Of a stretch of 5,884 nt of DNA, positions 1 through 5,880 are shown in pieces. The stretch spans positions 1-5,884 of the forward strand of contig JAFYCU010000257.1 in assembly GCA_017545095.1 (NCBI GenBank), in the 5' to 3' direction. A model generated the notes under the pieces. It ran no database searches. It worked only from the letters and a program-made list of their open reading frames with translations, and had not been told where the DNA came from. Position 1 is the stretch's first letter, and every line of letters begins with the position of its first letter. Position numbers and translations under genes: made by a program. Origin of the DNA: Muribaculaceae bacterium. GTDB taxonomy: Bacteria; Bacteroidota; Bacteroidia; Bacteroidales; Muribaculaceae.

Positions 1-584
1 GCATCGAGGGCGACTTTGCCTACGGCTACCTCAAGAGCGAGAACGGCGTGCACCGCCTGGTGCGCGTGTCGCCCTATAACGCCCAAGGAAAACGCATGAC
101 CTCGTTTGCCTCGGTGTTTGTGACCCCGCTCGTCGACGACACCATCGAAATCACCCTCGACCCGGCTCGCATCTCGTGGGACACCTTCCGCAGCAGCGGC
201 GCCGGCGGACAGAACGTGAACAAAGTGGAGAGCGGCGTGCGCGTGCGTTACCAGTTCAAAGACCCCTACACCGGCGAGGAGGAGGAAATCCTCGTCGAGA
301 ACACCGAGACGCGCGACCAGCCCAAGAACCGCGAGAACGCCCTGCGCAACCTGAAGTCGATCCTCTACAACAAAGAGCTCGAGCACCGGCGCGAGGAGCA
401 GCGCAAAATCGAGGACTCGAAGAAAAAAATCGAATGGGGCAGTCAAATCCGCAGCTACGTCATGGACGACCGCCGCGTGAAAGACCACCGCACCGGACAC
501 CAGACCAGCGACGTGGGTGGCGTGATGGACGGCGACCTCGACGGCTTCATCAAAGCCTACCTCATGGAGTTTGCCGGAGATTAA
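1..584 (+). CDS. prfB: Peptide chain release factor 2 (RF2), C-terminal part; 5' end outside window
   Basis: RF2 enters the ribosomal A site at UAA and UGA stop codons and triggers hydrolysis of the finished peptidyl-tRNA. The window holds the last 193 codons (first complete codon at base 3), about half of a protein that is usually around 360 residues. The peptidyl-hydrolysis loop reads SSGAGGQNVNKVES, with the GGQ codons at 204-212; in this family the glutamine is methylated by PrmC. Upstream is the RF2-like ENGVHRLVRVSPYNAQGKR stretch; downstream are ENTETRDQPKNRENA and the end KAYLMEFAGD. The N-terminal domain, the stop-recognition tripeptide and any programmed frameshift site lie outside the window, so RF2 rather than RF1 is called from the C-terminal half only. 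The GTG at 48 is an internal valine, not a start. argB follows 68 bases later on the same strand. Confidence 0.95.
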   Translation, partial: IEGDFAYGYLKSENGVHRLVRVSPYNAQGKRMTSFASVFVTPLVDDTIEITLDPARISWDTFRSSGAGGQNVNKVESGVRVRYQFKDPYTGEEEEILVENTETRDQPKNRENALRNLKSILYNKELEHRREEQRKIEDSKKKIEWGSQIRSYVMDDRRVKDHRTGHQTSDVGGVMDGDLDGFIKAYLMEFAGD

Positions 585-600
585 GCCACCGAATCCCTCA

Positions 601-650
601 GTTCACCCCCGTTCCCTATTGTTCCCCATAGCACCTCTTCATTCCCCACA
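601..650 (+). repeat. Degenerate period-10 tandem repeat between prfB and argB
   Basis: Five consecutive 10-base units fill the spacer: GTTCACCCCC, GTTCCCTATT, GTTCCCCATA, GCACCTCTTC, ATTCCCCACA. Units 1-3 and 5 are clearly related; unit 4 is more decayed. The tract ends two bases before the argB start codon, so it forms the argB leader. No function is evident. Confidence 0.6.
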
Positions 651-652
651 GC

Positions 653-1429
653 ATGAAAGAAAAACTGACGATCGTGAAAGTTTCGGGCAAGATCATCGAA
701 TCGCCCGAGGCGCTCAAAGTGTTTATCAAGAGCTTCACCAGCCTGTCGGGGCACCGACTGGTGATCCACAGCGGGTCGGATCTGGCATCGACGGTGGCCG
801 ACCGCATCAACGTGCGCATCAAGACCTTCGACAGCCGCCCCATCGTTGACAGCGGCACGCTCGACGTGCTCACCATGGTGTATGCCGGCCTGGTGAACAA
901 GCAGCTCGTGGCACTGCTGCAAGGCCGCAAGGTGAACGCGCTGGGCATCACCGGGGCCGACCTCAACATCATCACCAGCGTGAAGCAACCGCTGCTGGGC
1001 GGCACCGACATGGGCAGCACCGGCGAGGTGCGGCAGGTGAACGCGCAAGCCCTGTCGCGGCTTATCGACGGCGGCGTCACACCCGTGATAGCCCCGCTCA
1101 CCCACGACGGCAAGGGCAATCTGCTCTTCAACGAAACCGATGCCATGGCCGCCGAGGTGGCCAAGGCCCTGGCACACCGCTACAACGTCACGCTCATCTA
1201 CTGCTTCAAGGAGAAAGGTGTGCTGCTCAACATCGACGACCCCGACTCGGTGGTCGCCGAGCTCAAGCGCACGCGCTACAAAGCCATGCGAGAGATGGAC
1301 ATAATCAAAGACTGGTTTGTGAACAAACTTGACAATGCCTTCAGCGCCATCGACCACGGCGTGAGCGAGGTCATCATCACCAACGCCACCCAGCTCGCCA
1401 AACCCAACCTGGGCACACACATCAGGTAA
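653..1429 (+). CDS. argB: Acetylglutamate kinase family protein, divergent in its active-site motifs
   Basis: 258 aa, the usual length for N-acetylglutamate kinase (amino-acid kinase fold). That enzyme phosphorylates N-acetylglutamate in cytoplasmic arginine synthesis; some Bacteroidales use N-succinyl intermediates instead. The family is recognisable from MKEKLTIVKVSGKI at the N-terminus, TMVYAGLVNK, VNALGITGADLN, VIAPLTHDGKGN, LIYCFKEKGVL and the terminal GTHIR. Retained are Lys9, Arg62, Asp163 and Lys225, matching the catalytic or binding Lys, Arg, Asp and Lys of the family. Changed are the glycine loops: usual KVGGK reads KVSGK (Ser11), usual HGGG reads HSGS (39-42), the N-x-N-A-D motif reads FNETD (159-163), and the Gly-Gly of GGMxPK reads DWFVNK (220-225). 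The gene is open and in normal codon use, so it is not a pseudogene. It may be a true but divergent kinase, have another substrate, or be a non-catalytic paralogue. The start is the only Met that gives the family N-terminus. Confidence 0.85.
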   Translation: MKEKLTIVKVSGKIIESPEALKVFIKSFTSLSGHRLVIHSGSDLASTVADRINVRIKTFDSRPIVDSGTLDVLTMVYAGLVNKQLVALLQGRKVNALGITGADLNIITSVKQPLLGGTDMGSTGEVRQVNAQALSRLIDGGVTPVIAPLTHDGKGNLLFNETDAMAAEVAKALAHRYNVTLIYCFKEKGVLLNIDDPDSVVAELKRTRYKAMREMDIIKDWFVNKLDNAFSAIDHGVSEVIITNATQLAKPNLGTHIR

Positions 1430-1430
1430 C

Positions 1431-1454
1431 AAGGGAATAAGGGGATAAGTGGTA
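1431..1454 (+). repeat. Degenerate period-8 tandem repeat after argB
   Basis: Three 8-base units run on directly from the argB stop: AAGGGAAT, AAGGGGAT, AAGTGGTA. Together with the next bases they fill much of the 80-base gap before the low-GC cassette. No terminator hairpin or clear TAnnTTTG promoter box was found in this gap. Confidence 0.5.
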
Positions 1455-1509
1455 AGAGACGATGAACTAGCCCGACCAAAGCAATCTCTTTTTTCACATA
1501 ACTCAATTC

Positions 1510-1743
1510 ATGAACAATTCGATTACAAAGACTGAGCTACAAGACACAGCCTATTTTGTTTCGTTCTGCATCGAGCAATACAAACATCATAAGCACATGA
1601 CTGGAGCAGAAGCCTATGAGCTTTTCGAAAGACATGGTGTTTTGGTATATCTTGTTGAAAATTATGAGATTCTTCACTCTCAAAACCATCACTGGATTGC
1701 CGAAGACATTGATGAGTTCATTAATTCACGTCAAAAAGCTTAG
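1510..1743 (+). CDS. DUF3791-like small protein, candidate antitoxin or partner of the DUF3990-like protein
   Basis: 77 aa, acidic and predicted mostly helical. The order AYFVSFCIEQYKHHKHMTGAE, then AYELFERHGVLVYLVENYE, then LHSQNHHWIAEDIDEFIN fits the DUF3791 family as I remember it (FxxFCIEQYK, LF..YGV..Y....Y..LH, EDID.YI). It has no signal peptide or membrane segment. It starts at an ATG and stops 5 bases before the next gene, so the two are almost certainly co-transcribed. DUF3791 genes commonly sit directly upstream of DUF3990 genes in Bacteroidetes and Firmicutes, which suggests a paired function; an antitoxin role is inference. Its base composition (about 42-45% G+C) is far below argB and asd, suggesting acquisition. 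Confidence 0.8.
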   Translation: MNNSITKTELQDTAYFVSFCIEQYKHHKHMTGAEAYELFERHGVLVYLVENYEILHSQNHHWIAEDIDEFINSRQKA

Positions 1744-1748
1744 ATGCC

Positions 1749-2234
1749 ATGAATCTATATCACGGTAGTCTTGAAATAGTACGGATGCCCGAAATACGAC
1801 AATCGGGACGCACACTTGACTATGGTGCAGGCTTTTACACCACCAGTTCTATGAGCCAAGCCGAAAAATGGGTCAATCGCAAGATCCAAGAGGCAAAAAC
1901 TGAGATAGGATATCTCAATATTTATGGGTTTGACACACAAGCCATGCTTGCACTCAACACATTGTCGTTCGACTCTCCAAGCGAGGAATGGGTGGATTTC
2001 GTGATGGCCAATCGACTACAAAAAGATTTCACCCATTACTATGACATCGTTATTGGGCCAGTAGCCAACGACCGTGTTTACGCCGCTTTTGCACTCTACG
2101 AGGGGCATTTAATCAGCAAACAAGCTCTCATCAATGAGCTGCGAACCTACAGATTGGTAGATCAGTATCTTTTCCACACCACCAAATCGCTTGAACATTT
2201 ATCATTTATCGAAGCAAAAATAATAACAATATGA
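1749..2234 (+). CDS. DUF3990-like protein, probable ADP-ribosyltransferase-fold effector
   Basis: 161 aa. The N-terminal LYHGS (3-7, His5) followed by RTLDYGAGFYTTSSMSQAEKW (21-41) matches the opening strands of small ADP-ribosyltransferase-like proteins: a His in the first motif, then G-x-G-F-Y-T-T and an alpha helix with A-x-x-W. A second block, YDIVIGPVANDRVYAAFALYEG (98-119), and a third, LVDQYLFHTTKSLEHLSFI (136-154), are the conserved blocks I associate with DUF3990. There is no signal peptide, so a cytoplasmic target is likely. The real substrate, and whether it binds NAD+, cannot be told from sequence. It lies between the DUF3791-like gene (5-base gap) and a third small gene (4-base overlap), a tight operon typical of toxin-antitoxin or related accessory modules. 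Toxicity is inferred, not shown. Confidence 0.78.
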   Translation: MNLYHGSLEIVRMPEIRQSGRTLDYGAGFYTTSSMSQAEKWVNRKIQEAKTEIGYLNIYGFDTQAMLALNTLSFDSPSEEWVDFVMANRLQKDFTHYYDIVIGPVANDRVYAAFALYEGHLISKQALINELRTYRLVDQYLFHTTKSLEHLSFIEAKIITI

Positions 2235-2458
2235 TGACTGACAGAATCACACAGGACAACCTGTATCTGCTCCTCCCATCCAAAGTGGCTTGGATAGCCG
2301 AAATGCTCACGCAAGACAAGAATTGCAACCTGATAGATGCGCTGAGACATATTTATTTGTCGGAAACTTACCGACAACTTGAAAACGAATCCACCAAGTT
2401 GTGGCACCTAGGTCCAGTGGCACTATACCAAACGATTAATGCACAAATAAACCAATAG
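2231..2458 (+). CDS. Small helical protein of the DUF3791/DUF3990 cassette, function unknown
   Basis: 75 aa from the ATG at 2231, or 74 from the next ATG at 2234. Either start overlaps the stop of the DUF3990-like gene (ATGA or TGATG), so translational coupling is likely. The pattern LYLLLPSKVAWIAEMLTQDKNCNLIDALRHIYLSETYRQLENESTKLWHLGP is amphipathic and helical, with a conserved-looking tail (T-K-L-W-H-x-G-P-x-x-L-Y). I recall similar short proteins next to DUF3990 genes but cannot name the family with certainty. Its place suggests an accessory antitoxin, specificity factor or chaperone of the DUF3990-like effector; that is inference. Composition is low-GC like the other two cassette genes and unlike asd downstream. 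Confidence 0.7.
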   Translation: MMTDRITQDNLYLLLPSKVAWIAEMLTQDKNCNLIDALRHIYLSETYRQLENESTKLWHLGPVALYQTINAQINQ

Positions 2459-2492
2459 ACACAAAGGGAATCTAATAGGAGTGATGAGTCTG

Positions 2493-2516
2493 GAGTAAAC
2501 GAGTAAACGAGTAAAC
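2493..2516 (+). repeat. Perfect tandem repeat, 3 x GAGTAAAC
   Basis: Three identical, head-to-tail 8-base units with no interruption, 35 bases after the last cassette gene. Too short for a CRISPR and not hairpin-forming. Confidence 0.9.
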
Positions 2517-2549
2517 AAGCTACGAGCCACAAAGCGGCGCAATGCGGCT

Positions 2550-2584
2550 CTTGCATCTTGCATCTCGCATCTCGCATCTTACAT
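2550..2584 (+). repeat. Tandem repeat of five heptamers, consensus CTYRCAT
   Basis: Five consecutive heptamers: CTTGCAT twice, CTCGCAT twice, CTTACAT once. The last unit supplies the first two bases of an ATG at 2583, which is one reason to distrust that codon as the asd start. A loose GAGCC/GGCTC inverted repeat (2524-2528 and 2546-2550) lies just upstream. Confidence 0.9.
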
Positions 2585-2609
2585 GGTTCTTAAAAATAAA
2601 CAAACGAAA

Positions 2610-3620
<1,011 letters not shown>

Positions 3621-3648
3621 GGCGAGAGGCGAGAACCAAGAACCGAAA
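3621..3648 (+). repeat. Degenerate heptamer tract after asd
   Basis: Four 7-base units follow the asd stop directly: GGCGAGA, GGCGAGA, ACCAAGA, ACCGAAA. The first two are identical and the last two are related. The tract lies between the stop codon and the terminator palindrome. Confidence 0.5.
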
Positions 3649-3651
3649 AAA

Positions 3652-3680
3652 GCCTCCCCAAGCCCCTCCGGAGGGGCTTT
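3652..3680 (+). terminator. Probable asd terminator, likely bidirectional; copy 1 of a repeated hairpin
   Basis: AAGCCCCTCCGGAGGGGCTT (3660-3679) is a perfect 20-base palindrome followed by TTTCC, 40 bases after the asd stop. It is preceded by GCCTCCCC (3652-3659). On the minus strand the same hairpin lies downstream of the converging HNH/XRE operon, and a T6 run follows a few bases beyond. A closely similar unit occurs at 5848-5880 in the opposite orientation. Confidence 0.75.
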
Positions 3681-3740
3681 CCTGTTGATTCGTCACATAT
3701 GGCTGCTCCAATGGCCGAAAACCGGGGAGTCGCGTGAGTA

Positions 3741-4340
3741 TCAGCAAAAATCATCAAGTACATCACCGCCAGTCCATTCTTCACCTTTCGCAAGTGTGAA
3801 ATACTTCCGTGCTCCGATTTCTTCAAAATAAGTGCCGCCTTCGTGATAATAAACGCCATTTCTGTAAGTTACTTTTGCCAATGACCATGGCTTCACAGCT
3901 TTTACATCAGAGAACTTGCACATGACATACAAAGCCGAACCATTCGCATCTATAGCCGTGTCTATAACTATGGAGTCTTGGAATTGATTGTGACAAAAAA
4001 TTTGACCAGGAATTAATCGTTTCATGTATTCATCAAGAGGCTTTTCACACTGTTTTTGTGGACATAAAGGAAACTCAGTAGGAGTTGTCCAAGCGACTTG
4101 CACAGCATGGGGTGTAAGCGATGCACTTTCACCTAAACAATGATTAATAGAATCCTTACTAGTGAAAACTGAATCAGGTGTTTTTTGAAACACCCTCTCG
4201 TCAAAACCTTTCCCTTTAGGATTGGAGTTCGAAGCCGCCCATTTCTTGAGATTCTCATAAGATACTTTGGCTTCATCGGGAGAAACAGTTCTCATCCACT
4301 TGAAATTTGTGTCATTCTTCTCATGTCCACTTAAAATTGT
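3741..4340 (-). pseudogene. Detached C-terminal part of the HNH endonuclease gene, split off by a 157-bp insertion
   Basis: After the element's right-hand (minus-strand downstream) end, the frame is open from 4388 to the TGA at 3741. It reads TILSGHEKNDTNFKWMRTVS, then about 180 residues ending GKEEWTGGDVLDDFC-like (AKGEEWTGGDVLDDFC). The first ATG is at 4295, giving 184 aa if translated alone, but it has no leader of its own. Removing the element and one copy of the 8-bp duplication fuses this stretch in frame to residue 135 of the HNH protein, making a 331-aa product. I recall Bacteroidales HNH proteins with similar SGHE..N..F.WMR and VKPWSLAKVTY..G blocks after the HNH part, which supports a single ancestral gene. 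It contains several cysteines (for example CPQKQCEKP) but no domain I can name. Independent translation from 4295 is possible but unlikely to be efficient. Confidence 0.75.
4333..4340 (+). repeat. Target-site duplication, left copy (AAAATTGT)
   Basis: Identical to 4498-4505 and in direct orientation, directly abutting the left terminal repeat. Confidence 0.85.
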
Positions 4341-4364
4341 GGTTCTTCCGAAATTTGGAGTGAT
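4341..4364 (+). repeat. Left terminal inverted repeat of the element
   Basis: 24 bases, 22 of which match the reverse complement of 4474-4497; the perfect core is 4344-4364. Confidence 0.92.
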
Positions 4365-4388
4365 AAATCTGAAGCTTTCGGCAAAACG

Positions 4389-4901
4389 TTATCTCGCCGA
4401 TAAATCTCGCGAGATGATTTTTAGGTGTTTAAGGGCCGACGCATGATAGGTCATACCTTCCTCAATCACAGCCATCACTCCAAATTTCGGAAGAGGCAAA
4501 ATTGTAGGGTCATTAATGAAAGCCTCAATACTCCCACATATGTTTTCAATTTTGGCGCGTGTAATTGGATTAAGCAACGCATTCTCCAATCGTGTCAACC
4601 AACGTAAGTTTTCCGGCCTGTTGTTTTGTCGATTCGTGTCAATATGGTCAACAACATGCTGATTTGTTGGAGGCTCGCCAAGAAACGCATAGGCCACAAT
4701 AAGATGAACACGCTCTGTTCCAATGATATTATAACCTGTTCTTTCATCTGTTTTACCGAAAGTCCAAACATCATCATTCTTTCGTAAACGTTTTCCTTCT
4801 CGAGAATGACGCATTACTGCACCATTGTCTCGAACTGAATACACCTCACCTTTATAGGTGCATTCTCTCTCTTCTTTGAAATAATCTTCTACAGTAATCA
4901 T
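4389..4901 (-). CDS. HNH endonuclease, truncated by the MITE-like insertion
   Basis: 170 aa as it stands. Residues 66-101 form an HNH nuclease of the phage or homing-type class: VHLIVAYAFLGEPP, then VVDHIDTNRQNNRPENLRWLT with His86, Asp88, Asn93/Asn94 and Asn98 as the metal and catalytic signature. Such proteins cut or nick DNA. Residues 1-135 are native. The last 35 residues (from PLPKFGV to the stop at 4389) are encoded by the inserted element, and the native C-terminal part lies beyond it at 3741-4340. The start ATG overlaps the stop of the XRE gene (ATGA at 4898-4901), so the two are translationally coupled. Whether the truncated protein still cuts is unknown, though the HNH motif itself is complete. 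The Arg usually seen in VHRLVA is replaced (VHLIVA). Confidence 0.85.
   Translation of the reverse strand: MITVEDYFKEERECTYKGEVYSVRDNGAVMRHSREGKRLRKNDDVWTFGKTDERTGYNIIGTERVHLIVAYAFLGEPPTNQHVVDHIDTNRQNNRPENLRWLTRLENALLNPITRAKIENICGSIEAFINDPTILPLPKFGVMAVIEEGMTYHASALKHLKIISRDLSAR
4474..4497 (-). repeat. Right terminal inverted repeat of the element
   Basis: Partner of 4341-4364; the perfect core is 4474-4494. On the minus strand it encodes PLPKFGV of the truncated HNH protein. Confidence 0.92.
4498..4505 (+). repeat. Target-site duplication, right copy (AAAATTGT)
   Basis: Identical to 4333-4340, directly abutting the right terminal repeat. Both copies encode T-I-L on the minus strand in the same frame. 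Confidence 0.85.
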
Positions 4902-5371
4902 GGTTCAGGAGTTATTGGTGGGACAAAATCTATGCGCATATTCAATGCACTCGCTATTTTGCAGAGCGTATCAATACCGACAGAAAACTTTCCTTGCTCA
5001 ATTCGGCTGAGATTGCCTGGGTCGATTCCCACTCGTTGAGCGAGGGTTTTGGCATCCATTTCTTGTTCTTTACGCAATTCCTTAATGCGTTTACCAATGC
5101 GTTCGCGTTCTTTATTCCGGTCTTTCATAACCCAGATAAATGGGTTTAGTCTATTACGAAAGAATCCTGTAGCAATTGGCCCATGAATGACTTCCTCATC
5201 TCCCTTGTAATACTTGTCAAAAAGAGCGACTACGCATTTAGTGAACCACCCATCCCATTGTTTGTCGACCTGATAGTTCATTGAACTGGGAAAACCTAAG
5301 ATATAGACATCCCCTTCCGTTGTTTCGACACGAACCCTTTTCGGGTCAAGGAATTCAACTTTTGTTGCCAT
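4898..5371 (-). CDS. XRE-family helix-turn-helix regulator with an uncharacterised N-terminal domain
   Basis: 157 aa. Residues about 91-148 form a Cro/CI-type HTH: RIGKRIKELRKEQEMDAKTL, then AQRVGIDPGNLSRIEQGKFS (recognition helix GNLSRIEQG), then IDTLCKIASALNMRIDFV. Residues 1-85 (KVEFLDPKRVRVETTEGDVY and so on, with several Trp and Phe) are a separate domain I do not recognise. HTH at the C-terminus is the reverse of the commonest XRE layout. The start is the ATG at 5371; a TTG at 5377 would add two residues but has no better leader. It is the first gene of a minus-strand operon and overlaps the HNH gene by 4 bases. A promoter and an 8-4-8 dyad lie directly upstream, so it probably represses its own operon. 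Low-GC, probably acquired. Confidence 0.88.
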   Translation of the reverse strand: MATKVEFLDPKRVRVETTEGDVYILGFPSSMNYQVDKQWDGWFTKCVVALFDKYYKGDEEVIHGPIATGFFRNRLNPFIWVMKDRNKERERIGKRIKELRKEQEMDAKTLAQRVGIDPGNLSRIEQGKFSVGIDTLCKIASALNMRIDFVPPITPEP

Positions 5372-5422
5372 AATCAATAATCGTGTTTTAGCGTGGTGAA
5401 CCCCACTTTAAATTTCGGATTG

Positions 5423-5453
5423 CAAAATTATATAGAATTGTTGAATACAACAA
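5423..5453 (-). promoter_or_regulatory. Predicted Bacteroidetes-type promoter of the XRE-HNH operon
   Basis: On the minus strand, TAATTTTG (5430-5423) fits the -7 consensus TAnnTTTG, and TTG (5453-5451) lies 20 bases upstream, as expected for the -33 box. The start of transcription would fall near 5415, about 45 bases before the ATG at 5371. Confidence 0.6.
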
Positions 5454-5455
5454 TT
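5436..5455. promoter_or_regulatory. Operator-like dyad AATTGTTG-N4-CAACAATT
   Basis: A perfect 8-base inverted repeat with a 4-base spacer, lying between and over the predicted -33 and -7 boxes. A bound dimer would block polymerase. The XRE product is the obvious candidate ligand; this is inference. Confidence 0.6.
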
Positions 5456-5528
5456 ATTTGATGGCATATTTAACAACATTTATTATCGGCTGAAATTTTG
5501 TATCATCAGTTTCGGTAGGATGGATTAG

Positions 5529-5760
5529 GTTCGGGCAAGCCGAAACAGTTATGCCGATATGTTGGGTGTGGCGCGACCCCGCTGGGGTCGGTGTTGTGGG
5601 GAGGTCGCACTCCTCAGGTGGGCGTAGCCTCCGGCCATACCCACCTGAGGTTTAGCGCAGCTTCACGCCGCTGGCGTGACCGCAAGCTGCCGGCCTGCGT
5701 TACTGCAGGAATAATGACACACTGGATGGGGTACGCCATGTACCGACGTGTACCGCCCCG
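5529..5760. repeat. Hairpin-dense GC-rich intergenic block
   Basis: Between the XRE promoter and the right end I see no convincing gene, but many stems follow each other: TTCGG/CCGAA (5530-5544); CGACCCC-GCT-GGGGTCG (5574-5590); an 11-base perfect stem CCTCAGGTGGG (5612-5622) with 5640-5650; GCAGCTT/AAGCTGC (5657-5663 with 5684-5690) enclosing TCACGCC-GCT-GGCGTGA (5663-5679); CCTGC/GCAGG (5694-5709); GGTAC/GTACC (5730-5744). Two stems share the core CC-GCT-GG. This could be a structured RNA, a cluster of dispersed palindromic repeats, or the remains of a mobile element. The short reading frames here follow the palindromes and look spurious. Confidence 0.6.
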
Positions 5761-5847
5761 AAAAACGGAACAGGCGGCACGGGTGGTTATTTTATCAGGA
5801 ATATAGGAATTTGATTGCGTAGGATTTTCAATCAAGAGGCATCAACG

Positions 5848-5880
5848 AAAAGCCCCTCCTAAGGAGGGGTTTGGGGAGGC
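5848..5880 (-). terminator. Terminator-like hairpin, copy 2, for an unseen minus-strand gene to the right
   Basis: On the minus strand: GCCTCCCCAA, then CCCCTCC-TTA-GGAGGGG, then CTTTTC. The order of parts is the same as at 3652-3680 on the plus strand. Its direction suits a gene entering from beyond 5884 and transcribed leftward. The 5761-5847 stretch before it is AT-richer and shows nothing recognisable. Confidence 0.6.

Larger units (their letters stand above)
4341..4497. mobile_element. 157-bp MITE-like element with 24-bp terminal inverted repeats and 8-bp target duplication
   Basis: The left end (4341-4364) begins GGTTCTTCCGAAATTTGG and the reverse complement of the right end (4474-4497) begins GCCTCTTCCGAAATTTGG. 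They agree at 22 of 24 positions, with 21 perfect in a row. AAAATTGT stands exactly outside both ends (4333-4340 and 4498-4505). The element is too short to encode a transposase, so it would depend on one supplied elsewhere. An 8-bp AT-rich duplication and GGnTCTT-type ends recall the ISL3 family from memory; this is a tentative assignment. Inside are the 12-base palindrome ATCTCGCGAGAT (4404-4415) and a second ATCTCGC (4391-4397). It contributes 35 codons and a TAA to the interrupted HNH gene. Confidence 0.88.

Noticed and set aside
581..1432. Long open frame on the minus strand opposite argB
   Set aside because: It lies opposite a recognisable conserved gene; GC-rich codon use leaves the complementary frame open. 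Its translation has no recognisable motif.
1431..2471. AAGGGAAT at 1431-1438 and 2464-2471 as direct-repeat boundaries of the cassette
   Set aside because: Eight bases within purine-rich repeat tracts are easily explained by chance, and there is no integrase or terminal inverted repeat.
2493..2584. CRISPR array
   Set aside because: The units are 7-8 bases long and directly adjacent, with no spacers.
2583..2609. Earlier ATG for asd
   Set aside because: It is made by the last CTYRCAT unit, and the family starts at MKVAIVGA, nine codons later.
4344..4494. Invertible DNA segment (phase-variable switch) formed by the 21-bp inverted repeats
   Set aside because: The exact 8-bp direct duplication outside the repeats and the in-frame restoration after removal point to a transposon insertion. 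No invertase gene or promoter is seen in the segment.
5591..5835. Short open frames on both strands in the right-hand intergenic block
   Set aside because: They track the palindromic stems, overlap each other on opposite strands and show no family pattern.
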